Assembly: GCA_907163375.1 (NCBI GenBank)
Contig: CAJQUW010002100.1
Span: 1-64,000, forward strand
Reading direction: 5' to 3'
Length of the DNA stretch: 64,000 nt
Origin: Prostheceraeus crozeri
Lineage: Eukaryota; Platyhelminthes; Polycladida; Euryleptidae
In this document: in pieces, positions 35,640 through 46,794 of the stretch
Numbering within the stretch: the first letter of the stretch is position 1
Layout: each line of letters starts with the position of its first letter
Made by a program: the position numbers and the translations under genes
Notes under the pieces: model-generated
The model's input: the letters and a program-made list of their open reading frames with translations, nothing else
The model's database searches: none
Told to the model about the DNA's origin: nothing

Positions 35640-36079
35640 AGTCAGCCAAATAAGGACTATGGCAAGAAAATGCAAAATATGCGACCATCTCAACATCAGC
35701 TTCAGATCACACGATCTGGCAATAATTCTTCAACCCAAGAAGGATAGATTTTGTTTCAAGAAGACTGCGCATTTTGTTTGGCTGGTGATGGAGTGGATTG
35801 TGGCATTAAGGGATGCGTATACCAAATTAATTGCAAATTTGGTAACTCTTTTTATATGGCGATACAAAACGAACAATGAGGACTAGGATAAGAGAGCACT
35901 TGAAGAATAATTCGTCATTAGTTTACCAGCATGTTCGGGAAAGACATTCTATCGATCCATCTTTGAGTTGTATTAATTTTACCAATTGGCGAAATGTTGA
36001 ACTGACTGAGATTAAAGTAAAATGTCCTGATCCGAGTATAATGCATGATTTTGTAAGGTCTTCTACGTCCACAGGTTAA
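35640..36079 (+). pseudogene. Penelope-like element fragment with GIY-YIG endonuclease
   Basis: The plus strand shows a Cys-containing linker (ARKCKICDHLN), then GCVYQINCKFGNSFYM, the start of a GIY-YIG nuclease fold, then TRIREHLKNNSSLVYQHVRE and ERHSIDPSLSCINFTNWRNV. This order (linker cysteines, VYxIxC, FYxG, TxxxTRIxEHL) is that of the endonuclease at the C-terminus of Penelope-like retroelements. The reverse-transcriptase part was not found, and the fragment is decayed. It lies directly right of the hAT-type element. Confidence 0.65.
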
Positions 36080-37317
36080 TAAGTTCCATGAAGCAGATGA
36101 TTATTTTCCCGATTGGAAATTATTAACCTGGTGCAGACTTCTATGGAAAAAGTTATGCATTATAACAGATAATGCATAGTTTTCTTCGGTCATTATCTAT
36201 TAATTAAAAGTCCAATTTTAGGGTCTTTTGTTTTATGCTCCGTGTACAAGCCAAAGCGAGACGTTGGAGAACTACATTGTTTTAATAGATATTTTGATCG
36301 AGGAAATATTCTGCTTTCTGTCATAACTTACATGTATATACATATTGAATATACATTGAAATAAAATTCATATACCAACATTTCGAAATAATAAGTAACA
36401 TCTGTGTATCATGCTCTTCATTAGATATACAAGAATGTAGTATGTTGAAAATACGTTATTATGCAGAATATGATTGTAGTGTCTGGTTGTAAGTAATCAC
36501 ATAACCCTGACTTAATAGTCAAGAAATCATTTGTTATTAACATGGGAATGTCATTAGCGTGAAATCTCTAAGTCTCAATATAATAATTAAAGAAGAAGGG
36601 GAAAAATGAATCTGATCGCGATTAAGAGGTTTTAGAACATATTTCTTGTGTTCCTAGAACACACCAACGCATTGATAAAGCTCGTTTCGTGCAATTGCTC
36701 GTTTCATGATGACTTCCCAGGCCAGGCTTTAGTGAAGACGAGACTGTAGAGGTCATAGTCATGCCGTCGATGTCTTTCGAAATGATTTCAATCGATAGAT
36801 TTATTTTTTCAAATCTGGCTGCTGCTTTGAATATCTTTTCTTTAATTGAAATGTCTGAAAAGGAACAAATCCTCTTCTGCTGAAATCTCACATTACCACC
36901 GGGTTAATAAGGACACATTTAAAGGATGAAAGGAAAATCAACGGAATGCCAATGGACTTCATCAAGTCATCTATTTGATATCTGGTTGCCGACAATTCAT
37001 TATTTGAAAACCTGATCTCTTCAGACAGCTGAAATATGAACTGACGACTTTCAACTTTCTATAGATTCTCAGATCGATAAATTATTCCAATTCTAAGGAA
37101 TATTGCATCAACTTAGTTTCTTTAATTTCTAATTAATGTAAAGTAAAGCAGAAGTTCAGACGTATGACCGGGTTGTCGTCCATTTATTACCTAACGGCGG
37201 ATTGATATGAATGTTTTTCTCTCTGACGTCACTTCTAAAGTTGTTGATGTAATTAAAGTTGCAAAAACACAAAAATGATACGAGTCAGGGAGACAGGATT
37301 AGATTGTGTGAGCGCGC
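36080..37317. other. no gene recognised
   Basis: About 1.2 kb. The first ~60 bases may be the end of the Penelope-like fragment (a frame near 36085-36150 continues in the same style). The rest is AT-rich and unclassified. Confidence 0.3.
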
Positions 37318-38215
37318 ACAAGAAGTGCAAATTAATTCAAAACAATGGCTTGGACAGGACTGTCCGAAGTGACAAAAAATATTTTGTTTTTTAACTAAAT
37401 AAATGCATTTATTTAGTTTTCCGACTTAAGTGGGAGATTGCGGCATTTCAACATATTTTCATAAAGTTCGTATCAACAAGAAACCAGAAGAAGAAAATTT
37501 AGGCAGTTTTTCTATTTGTGTAAGAGCATGCGCATAAAGAATGACGTATTATTTCACAATAAAAAACAAAACACATATACATGTACATCGGCTTAATGGA
37601 GTGTTGTTACCACAGAATTGAATATTTTGTTTATCAGCTTCGGTTTGCTAGAAGTGTGATTAATACGAAATTGACGGCACATCGAGGAACCTATTAAGTG
37701 GGCAAAAAGGAATTCCTAATACCTTACAGAGGAAAAAAAGTCGTGCGTCGCTTGCGGATTAATATGAGTTCCAGCAAAGTGCTTCGATTGCCAAAATTCC
37801 TTCAGATTCGAAGAATTCAGATCATTGCGCACAAGTTTTCTCCATAATGTTGGCCCTTCCGATCATTATTAATTAAAGAAAGTAGCAGGCGTACGAAAAT
37901 TAGTTCACTTGATGATTTCACATCCTCTCCTCGGCATTTCTCACTGTATAGTGCATACACTGAATCGAAGTCAGGCATCGATGTGTGTTTTGGTGTTTGC
38001 GAAGTGATATCACAGCACGCACGCATCTCTCACTGGCTCTGGTGTCCTCTGCTGACAGCTTATTGTTTGCCATTTCCAATAGCAAGCGATACACGAATTA
38101 TCCATTCGAGCAGGAGCAAGTTGTGTGATGTGATGTGCCATTTCAATATTAAGGTTGCATACAATTCTTCCTTTCTAGGAAACCGAAGCGCGCGCAGATT
38201 AATCTAATTCTGTGG
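37318..38215 (+). repeat. dispersed repeat A, copy 2 (diverged, rearranged)
   Basis: The word AGAAGTGCAAATTAATTCAA near 37320 and the block from about 37610 (TTTGCTAGAAGTG, AAGTGGGCAAAAAG, CCTTCAGATTCGAAGAATTC, TCAGATCATTGCGCA) match copies 1 and 3. The match continues to CTAATTCTGT near 38210, also present in copy 3. About 270 bases between the two matching parts are unrelated, so the copy was split or partly duplicated. Confidence 0.6.
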
Positions 38216-38371
38216 TTGTTACTCTGGGGCCGTATGCTAGAGCAGTTCCTAAGATTTTTATCTTAGAATCCTAACAGGGGTTCCCTAAGTGAAATCCTAG
38301 TCGGTATGCTTGGGCATTTCCCAGCAATGTGACAAAACTCTCGAACGTCTCGGACGTCTCGAATTCCTTAA
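38216..38371. repeat. possible end of another MITE
   Basis: The sequence GGGGCCGTATGCTAGAGCAG at 38228 begins a block with short inverted words (GATTTTTATCTTAGAATCCT, GTATGCTTGGGC). It looks like one terminus of a GGGGCC-type MITE; the partner end was not located. Confidence 0.25.
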
Positions 38372-38557
38372 AGGTTGGTTTATACTTACCTCTGCAGAGT
38401 TCGCATGTATGTAGAGTTCTTTTTGCAGCCTCTGCAGAGTTATTGTTCACATACCTCTGCCGAGCTCTGCAGATGTCTAGACATGATTATTGATTGACCT
38501 CTGTAGAGCACGCCGTTTATACTTCTTACATATGTATGTAGAATCAGAATTTTCCCG

Positions 38558-38665
38558 ATGGATAGCTGCAGTGACGACGAAATGGAATTGTTGTTGATCC
38601 TAAAACTCCGGAAAAGAAAACGTACCCCGTCCCTCTATATGAGAGATTTTTTGCGACAAAGATAG
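38558..38665 (+). pseudogene. N-terminal remnant of a Harbinger transposase
   Basis: A short frame of 35 codons with an acidic start, a basic RKRKR patch and a YMRDFLRQR end. Harbinger transposases often begin with an acidic stretch, a basic run and a WxRxWLxRR-like motif. It stops at TAG before any catalytic motif. Its position inside the TAA-flanked element supports the call. Confidence 0.45.
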
Positions 38666-38892
38666 AAACGTGGACAATATAGAATTCTAATTCCTGATAT
38701 CATCAGTGACCTTATCCTTGTATCTAGATGATTTCATATTCCACAAGTGATCATATTTCTGAATTTCACTGATTAGATCTTAGTTGCTCATAATCTCAGT
38801 TCAGACGGTACACTCACAAACACAATTAACACTACGTCTCAGGGATGCGGAGTCCGATTCCGCATCCCTGCTTCGTCCACAGAATATACTCT

Positions 38893-41439
38893 CAGACCCT
38901 TTCAAAATACTATTGCTATTTAAATGTATATTGCAATAGTATTGTCTAGGAGATCAAATGATTGTCCTGGAAAATAATAGTTCCATACTAGCGCTTAGCG
39001 ACCACCTGCAATACAAATTGAATGTATCATATTAATGACATCATGAGACGTTCATATTTCGGCATCTATCTGTTTAGTTATCATGACACCACTCCTTTGT
39101 CTATGACACCCGGTATGTCACTCCGCAGACAGTTATTGTTTAGTTAGGAGACGAGGCAGCTTTGAACACGGCTGTGAAATTGAGTGAACTATGATACGCT
39201 GGTGACGCGTTGACCTTCGGAACTTCTATTCACACACCACTCACCTTCATTCTTGTGATACAACACGCAGATAACGTGTTGCACAGAATTTGCGACGTTA
39301 TGGCTTCGAAAGAGAGTCTATCTTCGAAACAGATCGCTCAACATTTTTACAAGCTTGTGGATGATACGGAGGATCATTATGTATGTGCGTGTGGAAACCA
39401 GAGGAAACAAAAACCGAGTTCAGGTTGGGCGAATCTACTTGGTCACATTAAGTCACAACATAAAGCCGAATATGAGACTCTTACAAAGACAGATAAATCC
39501 TCTCAAAAGTTAATGACTGACTACATTTCCTCTGCGTGTGCCACAGATAAAGCTGAGACATACTTCGGGTGGATTGAATGGGTGACCATGGGTCTTAAAC
39601 CATTTAATTTTGTTGAAAACGACATGAATCGGAAATATTCGTCGCTCTCTAATATATCGCGGAATACGTTGATGAAGTGTATGACTGATTTGACGAAAGA
39701 ATTAGAAAGCAAAATACGGGACGAGTTGCCAGATAAATTTGCATTAATGTTCGATGGATGGTCTTCTGGAACAAGCCATTTTTTGGGCTTATTCGCAAAC
39801 TATATGGATAAGACGTGTAAAAAGCGACAGTGTGTGTTATTAGCTTTTTCTCCCCTAATCGATGTGAACAATTTCAGTGCAAAATCTCACTATGAATTCA
39901 TCATCTGGGTGATAGAGGAAGTGTTCCAAAAATCGATGTCACATATCGTGGCCTTTATCGGTGACAACTGTGCTACCAATAAATCTGTGGCTGACATGTT
40001 AAAAATTCCATTGATAGGATGCTCATCGCACCGCTTTAACCTTGCCATGGGGCATTACCTAATGGATAACAATTCTTTGTTGGAAAAACTGCAGCAGCTC
40101 ATGATAAAATTATCCACGTTAAAAATCGCAGGTAAACTGCGAGAAATGACAAACCTTCGACCTAAATTGCGCGTAATAACAAGATGGTCGAGTTTGTATC
40201 AACAAGTAAAACGGTACTTTGAATTTTCGTGAGCATGTAGATGCGCTCTTATCGAAGGAAAGATTGCACGAATATCTTCTTACGCCGCGGGAAAACAAGA
40301 ATCTCAAAGATCTGTTCATTCATCTACAAAATTTTGAGTCAGTCGTAAAAGCATTGCAAGAAAATGACACAACTCTTGCCAACGTCCGCGTGCTATTCGA
40401 CGAATTGATCAACCTTTATCCGTCAATGGAAAGGTATCTTTCGCCTGACGCTTGCATCGTCCACTCACCAAAATTTGAATCTGCATTAGTGAAAATGCAA
40501 AACGGAAAAACTGGATGAAATGACAGAAGCTGAACGTGAAGCGGTGGATAGTTTGAAGAGTGCACCATTTATTGGACATGAAACTACAACTGAAACATCT
40601 GCAAATTTTGCTGCTGACATACTGAAGAAACGAAAGCTAAGTGTCAATGGAAAACTGAAATATCCATACGTCAACTGCTCTTTCCTTCTACCTGTCTCGA
40701 ATATCGCGGAAAGATTTTTTAGTAGTGCTGGCTTTTCTTATTCTGATCGTCGTCAAGGAACTCTGCCTGTTAATTTGGAATGTCAGCTTTTCTTGAATTT
40801 CAATCAAAAATTCTGGGATATTCATACAGTGCAAAATGTCTTGACATGAAAACTTGCGTGTATTTGTTTCATTAAGAAGATGAGATTGTTTAGGCTGTAG
40901 TTGTTAGCTGGATTTATTCGAATATACTGTGTTCAGTAAATAGTGTATTAAAGAGCTTATTGTTTTATTGTATACGGTTGTTAAACCTGATAATTCACCT
41001 CTGTTGCCATATTTATGCCTACAAAAATATTAATTGTAGCATCGACTAGTAACAAAATCTCACAATATGGACATGATATATATTCTTCAGTCGTAAATTT
41101 TATCCATGATATGAGGACATCATCAACATATGATCCAAATAATCATTTTGCATGCACTGGTGTCTGACTGGCAAAACTTCGCTGTTTATTAGTATAGGTA
41201 GAAATACTCGCAATGAATTTCACGCAAAAATGCGGTTATCGAATGCTGAATTGTGTACATGTAACCCTTAAAAAGAATGTATCAATTGGTGTATTAGTAC
41301 CGAAATGCTTTAACTTTTGAAGTAACGCTAACTGACATATTGCAATATATTTATTGCTAACATAAAGTATTGCAATATATTTATTGCTATATTACATTTT
41401 GTCATCAATAATATTGCAATAGTATTTTGAAAGGGTTTG
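38893..41439 (+). mobile_element. hAT transposon, nearly complete
   Basis: The ends are CARACCCTTTCAAAATACTA in inverted orientation, with further TATTGCAATA words in both subterminal regions. The plus strand between them encodes a hAT transposase from the BED zinc finger to the dimerisation domain. The 8-base flanks (TATACTCT and TATAATAC) match at only 5 of 8 positions, so the target duplication has decayed or the ends are off slightly. Length 2.55 kb is normal for an autonomous hAT element. Confidence 0.85.
39300..40849 (+). pseudogene. hAT transposase with BED finger, two frame shifts
   Basis: The likely start is MASKESLSSKQIAQHFYKLV at 39300, although the frame is open from 39210. A BED-type zinc finger follows (CACGNQRKQKPSSGW, GHIKSQH). 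The RNase H-like catalytic core shows FALMFDGWSSGTSHFLGLF (first Asp), VAFIGDNCATNKSVAD (second Asp) and GCSSHRFNLA. The end has SNIAERFFSSAGFSYSDRRQ and LECQLFLNFNQKFWD, the hAT dimerisation region. Two single-base frame shifts (near 40225 in a run of T, near 40510 in a run of A) divide about 510 residues into three pieces. hAT transposases excise and reinsert the element in the nucleus; this copy is close to intact but broken as written. Confidence 0.9.
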
Positions 41440-41723
41440 TATAATACTGTGTATCTAATCCAATAGATATGATGACTATCGCACTGAGATAAGGGAAACG
41501 CAATGACATCAAGCGATCATCGACACCTCCACCTCTGCAGAGTATCATACCAAAGTTCAACATTGTTCAACTTCTTAAATATGTCTGCAGAGACAGCTCA
41601 GATAGTTGTATTTTTTGTCTGCAGAGGTTGTCTGCAGAGCACCTCTACTATGTTGTATGTGACCTACCGAGATTGCTTCTTTACTCTACAGACGTCTGCA
41701 GATGGAAGTATAACCATCCTTAA

Positions 41724-42971
41724 GTTAGGTGACTCTCCCTGAGTTCACTTGATTGGTAGATCACCGGACTGCTGCAGCTGTGTTTATTTTTACACTCTGA
41801 CGACGAATTGTCTCACAAACTGCAGTCGGCGATTGATTGACGGTGAAAAAACAATTTGAAAAGAGCATCAGCTATCAGTTACAAACTGGAACTGTAATTG
41901 TATTCATCCTGTTGTTACGATGAAGACAACGTTTCGTTTATCAAAATCGATACAGTAGTTCCAAAGTTATGTGGAATAATACATTTATCCTCAAAGTGTG
42001 CACGTCTTAATTACTCAACTAATGAGTGAATACCGTGGACTTATCGTCAACACAAACGTTGTCAAAACATGAAATTGGCGATAGCTCAGCTAATACTGCA
42101 TCAAATTAAACAAAATAGACTTCATTATAATCGCCATCTCATGATTGAGAAGATGGTGCCATCAGTTAATAACATAGATATAAAAATGTTTTACCAGCAT
42201 TCATTATTACACAAGTTGATATTGTACTGGTAGATTTCAACAACCAATCAGAATGGAGCGCACAGCAAATATTGTAGATTAAATCTTATCACGTCATTGA
42301 ATTGTGATGATGAATGTAATAGGACGTATCAGACGTACCTATTATTAGCTTCCTACAAAGATCTTAATTATTTTACGAACTTTCACTGCTAAAACTGTTA
42401 CCATTTGGATGAATTTATTATCATTTCAAATGTTAAATTTAATACTCGTATTTGATAATGTTCAAGAGTAACCTATGATCAAAGAATATGGTCAAAATAT
42501 CTATAGATAGGAAGAGTGAAAAATAGTTAAAAACCAATAATTAAAGAGGTAAATTGTGTTATTGATATTGGAATACTTTGGCAATACAATCTTATACCTT
42601 GAGCTGCGAATAATTCAAATTTAAAGTAATCACTATTGCATGTTTCACTTTTCAAAATGCTATAATTACATGTAAGCTCTTATATTCTCATAAACTCAAC
42701 ACAAAATCTTCCTCGTGAATTGAGATTAGTCAACTTAAATCAAGGTAATGTAGTCAAATACAACCTTCTATTTTCCAATATAGATGACTATTTTGAAAAC
42801 GACTTAATTCATTAGACTGACAATGCAAGTAATATTGTGTATACGAAAATTACTAGAAATTCAACATCGATACAAAGTCCAACTTTAAAATAAGGAAATT
42901 AAAGAAAGTATCTGTTTACTATTTCTCGCTGGCGTTCCTTTCCATCGCTTGCCGAAGATTCCGGGAATTGA
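41724..42971. other. no gene recognised
   Basis: About 1.2 kb of AT-rich sequence after the TAA flank of the Harbinger-type element. No coding frame or repeat was identified. Confidence 0.35.
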
Positions 42972-43349
42972 TCATTCGGATCCTTTTCCTGAATAATTGT
43001 CATTTATGATCTTCTTTGTTTCTTCCTTCAGCACGATTTCTGCAGGAGTTGGAAGTCGTCGAGCTACATTGTGTAGCATTGCGCAGACTGTTTCGACTTT
43101 GCACACCTTAGTTGATGTGAACCGCAAATAATTTAGAATAGGCTATCTCTCCAAAATCCCGATGGCCGTCTCAACCGTGCATCTGGCGTTCTTGTGTGAT
43201 CTGTTGCATTTGATTTCTCCTAGACTAGTGGTCGGCGTCCCGGTGATTGGTGTCATTACATGTAAATGTTTTAGGAGAGGATATCCAGAATCACCAAGCA
43301 TTACACCTCCAGGTAATTGAGGTAGCACACCGGTTTCAAACTTTCTATC
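42972..43349 (-). pseudogene. Harbinger transposase C-terminal fragment
   Basis: The minus strand reads RKFETGVLPQLPGGVMLGDS, GYPLLKHLHVMTPITGTP, RSHKNARCTVETAIGILER and then, after a stop in a shifted frame, LNYLRFTSTKVCKVETVCAM and LHNVARRLPTPAEIV. The order GDSGYPL, AxTRxxVExxIGxLxR and LHN is that of HARBI1-type transposases, with the catalytic glutamate present (TVETAIG). Only the last ~130 residues remain, so neither aspartate is present. It is fused on its 5' side to GGAGTCGGAGTC-type repeat sequence near 43360-43410. Unrelated in sequence to the Harbinger copy at 22 kb. Confidence 0.8.
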
Positions 43350-43409
43350 AGGGATACGGATTCGCAGTCGGAGTACCGGAGTCCTATCATTTTTGCTGGA
43401 GTCGGAGTC

Positions 43410-44785
43410 GGAGGTAAAAAACGAATTTTCTATATTTTCTTTGATTAAACGAAAAGTATTAAAGTCACAATTTTTGACATGTTCATGCACCGCTGTCAAT
43501 GAAACTAAACACGTTCAGATTTGGCAAGCCCCGCAATGTCGACAAACGAAACCATTTTAAGCAATTTAATCCACATTGAACCACATTCTCGTATACATTG
43601 TCAATCAGAAGCATGATAGCAGCACGTGCACGTCATGGGAAATGACCTGAAGACATTCCATTACAAATCATGACTCTAGACTTTGTATACTAAAAGTACT
43701 TGTATATAGAGTAGGCATATTAGGTAGAGTGGTAACTCCGCATTTATTAAATCCCCAATGTGTAGACACTTTCGATTTTATTAAATGAACTCAAGGGAGA
43801 TCCAGGTGGTATTGTCACCAAATGTGAGATATGCAAATCTTTGCAGGTTTGAAGAAATTACAACGGAATTGAGTGATCATGATTGTAATGCAGAAGGAAT
43901 GATGGTATTTCAAAGATTCTCAGTGTCATGACAGCCTTGGAGATTTAATGTTTACTAAATTACCAATTCGATGGGTTCCTATTACTTTCATGCTCAACCT
44001 CAAGAACATTTTCTTTAGCGTTTATCATCATATCACAGGCAACCTGCCACTGGCACAGCAAAATCACATAATCAAAGACAATGAACCAACTTTGAATTAT
44101 AACTTTGAAATATGTAAATGGTTCCACATCACTACTCAGATTCAAGAAATGAAACATGAGTTTAGTGAATCATAAAATCCTGCCGGTGAAAATTGAATTA
44201 AAAACTTGAAATTTCAGCCAAGAAAGTACGAATAATATCGCGACTTTTCATGAAGACTTCCATTATAATGCAATTCATCAAATTCTCTTGATAATCAGCT
44301 TAATTTCCTCTTAGTTAGGATGCTTATTAGCAAATATTCATTCCTTTTGATATCCAACTTGTTTCATGCTACTTACATAGGAGAGTCATCTCGGTAGTAT
44401 ATAAATTGGCAAATTTTGACTTTTTCAAGTGCGCTCAAATAATTTTTTGGACCAAGGGAACGTTATCTACGAAAAAAATGAATCTTTTCATATAAACTTT
44501 TTTACTGTATACAGATACTTTTTCGAGTCGACACTCTATCTATATATCCCTACTCTATGTACTTGCGCTTCTCTTTTAATCAGAGAAGACATAGAAAACT
44601 TCACCTTTGCCGAAAGCGTCTTTCTGGATTGGATCCCCATTGGATCCCGTTGGATTGACATTTACTTTCCTTTGATGCTAAGATGAGGAACTAACCATAA
44701 CTAACCATAACATGTACATCATTCTGTGGAAGTCTCATTTTTGACTTCATTCCCTGCAGAAACTCGTTCTGGCAGACGGACGACA
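43410..44785. mobile_element. foldback repeat C, copy 3, split by repeat B
   Basis: The left part (AATTTTCTATATTTTCTTTG, GATTAAACGAAAAGT, GAAATGACCTGAAGACATTC) and the right part (TTTTAATCAGAGAAGACAT, TCCCTGCAGAAACTCGTTCT, ending near GGACGAC) match copy 1. Between them lies about 860 bases of dispersed repeat B. The left terminus is missing where the element meets the GGAGTC repeat near 43400. Confidence 0.7.
43700..44565 (+). repeat. dispersed repeat B, copy 2, inside repeat C
   Basis: Matches 26371-27115 in order and orientation. Its outer edges carry short inverted words (AGTACTTGTATATAGAGTAG on the left and the complement of GCAAGTACATAGAGTAGG on the right), which may be its terminal repeats. 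It interrupts foldback repeat C between ACTCTAGACTT and AATCAGAGAA, so it inserted after that copy. Confidence 0.6.
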
Positions 44786-45009
44786 GTGATTCAACTTGCA
44801 AATCAGGGCTATTTACCGGCCATTAGCTGCTCGATAACTTCTGAATAAGGATGCATATAAATCGGAATTGAAGTAGTGGCCATCTAATGGTTCTGAAACT
44901 CACCCCTCGAGTGAACTGTATATATAATTGGCGGGGAAAACTAGAAAAGAACTGTCGATTAATCTGCTAGTTTATGGTCAGGAACAAGAGGGTATTTCTC
45001 ACAGACATA

Positions 45010-46434
45010 CAGGGTGCCCAGCAAAAAACCATTATTTTCGTTTTCAGGTGATGATGAAAGTCACTCGATGATCAAAGACTTACTCGTCGCTTCACATGAA
45101 TTGATCAGATATCTATGGTAATCTTTGTGATTCTCTTTCTCGAATCAAACTATAACTTATTGAATTGATCGCCCAGATTTAAGTTATGCGTTCAGTTCAA
45201 CACGTTATCATTTCAAGCCATCATGCCGCAACTGACTGACTTGCAACGTCAAGTGATCGTTATCTTCAAAAGTGAACATCCTACATGGGGACTTGGACGA
45301 TGTGCTGAAGTTCTTCCTAATTTCTTTTCTGAAGTTTCACGCAATCAATTTTCGTTAGTGGCTTCGCGACTGAGAGATGATGGTGAGGAGGAGGCGATCG
45401 TGAGAAGACGTGGCTCTGGAACATCGAGAAAGTTTGACACTCCGCTAAAACAATCGGTGCAACGACTCGCCATAACTCCTGAAGGATCACCGACTCGCGG
45501 TCATCACAGTCAACGACAGATCGCTGCTCAGTTGAATATCTCCAAAGGCAATGTCTTCAATACTCTGAAGGAGTCAGGTCTGAAGTGCTACCGACGAATC
45601 AAGTGCCATGGCCTAACTGATCATCACAAGGAGCAAAGAGAAGCCAAAGCCATGGCAATGATCGACCGCTTCGAAGAAGGTGATGGATGGAAGAATGTCT
45701 GGTTCTCAGATGAATCATCTTTTATGCTCCGAGCTCCAATCAACAGACAAACCGAGCGCATCTACAGACAAGTTAGTGTGAAGACGGACATCGAAGAAAA
45801 GGACCTCTTGGTCGAAATTGATCGCCAGCAGCCGTCCATCATGTGCTATGGTGCGGTATCATGGCATGGTAAAACAGAACTGAGATTTATCGAAGGATGG
45901 GCGCCTGATCAAGGACATCTGCCGCCCTCCCGACGGAAGAAGAAAACCGTCAACCAAATGGTGTATAGAGAGGAAATGTGCCCGTTGATGTTTTCCGACA
46001 TTAATCGTGTGATGGGCGACCAGTGGACTTGGCAGCAAGACGGTGCAAAAGCACATACTGCCAACGAAACGATTGCTTGGCTCAGATGGAATACTCCGGA
46101 CCTCATCCTTCCTTCAGATTGGCCATCTAAGAGTCCAGATCTGAATAACATGGACTTTTGCGCTTGGTCACTGCTCCTTTCTCGTCTGCAGTCAGTGCGA
46201 TCCGAAATAACATCTATAGAGACACTGAAGGATGTTTTGACCAATCCATGGAATGATATCTCAGTATAGATGATTAGATCAGCGACATCAGCATGGATAT
46301 CCCGCTTGAGGCGATGTATGTTAGCTCACGGAGGCCATTTTGAACACCACTAACAGCGGTTAGTGTCATCTTTATTTTCTTACATGATGAAAAAATATTT
46401 TTTGGAAATGACTGGTTTTTTGCTGTGCACTCTG
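45010..46434 (+). mobile_element. maT-like (DD37D) Tc1/mariner-group transposon, almost intact
   Basis: The ends are CAGGGTGCCCAGCAAAAAAC and the complement of CAGAGTGCACAGCAAAAAAC, with TA on both sides (45008-45009 and 46435-46436), the standard Tc1/mariner target duplication. The 1,425-bp body holds a single long transposase frame on the plus strand. Terminal repeats, duplication and reading frame are all preserved, which indicates a young insertion. Confidence 0.9.
45223..46269 (+). CDS. maT-like DD37D transposase (348 residues to an early TAG)
   Basis: MPQLTDLQRQVIVIF begins the N-terminal DNA-binding half, with a second helix-turn-helix around RQIAAQLNISKGNVFNTLKE. The catalytic triad is visible: D in WKNVWFSDESSF, D in WTWQQDGAKAHTANETI, and D in SPDLNNMDFCAWS. 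The second and third are 37 residues apart, the DD37D spacing of maT-type elements rather than DD34E (Tc1) or DD34D (mariner). The frame ends at TAG (46267-46269), but the same frame continues in register MIRSATSAWISRLRRCMLAH, then GGHFEHH and TAA near 46353. That looks like the normal family C-terminus, so the TAG is probably a single late nonsense change. The enzyme would cut both TIRs and insert at TA in the nucleus. Confidence 0.88.
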   Translation: MPQLTDLQRQVIVIFKSEHPTWGLGRCAEVLPNFFSEVSRNQFSLVASRLRDDGEEEAIVRRRGSGTSRKFDTPLKQSVQRLAITPEGSPTRGHHSQRQIAAQLNISKGNVFNTLKESGLKCYRRIKCHGLTDHHKEQREAKAMAMIDRFEEGDGWKNVWFSDESSFMLRAPINRQTERIYRQVSVKTDIEEKDLLVEIDRQQPSIMCYGAVSWHGKTELRFIEGWAPDQGHLPPSRRKKKTVNQMVYREEMCPLMFSDINRVMGDQWTWQQDGAKAHTANETIAWLRWNTPDLILPSDWPSKSPDLNNMDFCAWSLLLSRLQSVRSEITSIETLKDVLTNPWNDISV

Positions 46435-46464
46435 TAGTTGTAGAACAACGCTACAGTAGGTGAC

Positions 46465-46794
46465 ATGCCACGCTCAATTGCGCGCAATTCACGCGTAATT
46501 ACATATGACCCTAGACATCCGTGGCTATGCGTGACGTTGCTGCAACATCTGTCGGCAGTCCTGTTATATAGACTTTGCGGCTCATGTCTCTGCATGTATC
46601 AAAGGCTAAACAATGTGATAGGACCTCAATTTCATGCTCAGGGAAGACAGAACATGCTTAGCGGCTCATCCGTGGTTCAAGCGGCAGCGCAGGCAACTGT
46701 AGACGACGCGCAAACTATAAACGCTCTCCCGCGTGTATTCATAAACATTCTCCAAGTTTTAACAGCATCAGATGAAGTGATTTCTGACTCTTAG
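46465..46794 (+). CDS. unrecognised 109-codon frame in the left foldback arm
   Basis: From HPWLCVTLLQHLSAVLLYRL onwards this frame is almost identical to the one in the other arm, with only a few differences over about 90 codons and no indels. The middle is hydrophobic (LSAVLLYRLCGSCLCMY), so a single membrane segment is conceivable. No family is recognised. Because the arms are near-identical DNA, frame conservation alone is weak evidence for coding. Confidence 0.25.
   Translation: MPRSIARNSRVITYDPRHPWLCVTLLQHLSAVLLYRLCGSCLCMYQRLNNVIGPQFHAQGRQNMLSGSSVVQAAAQATVDDAQTINALPRVFINILQVLTASDEVISDS

Larger units (their letters stand above)
38372..41720. mobile_element. Harbinger-type element hosting a hAT transposon
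   Basis: The ends read AGGTTGGTTTATACTTACCT and the complement of AGGATGGTTATACTTCCATC, followed inward by many CTCTGCAGA words. TAA flanks both sides (38369-38371 and 41721-41723), matching the TWA preference of PIF/Harbinger elements. Near the left end a 35-codon frame (38558-38665) starts MDSCSDDEMELLLILKLRKR and reaches LYMRDFLRQR, resembling the N-terminus of Harbinger transposases. The rest of that gene is gone. The hAT element at 38893-41439 sits inside, so the Harbinger-type element is older. Confidence 0.7.

Noticed and set aside
45859-46244. Minus-strand frames over the maT-like gene
   Set aside because: Antisense shadows of the plus-strand transposase.
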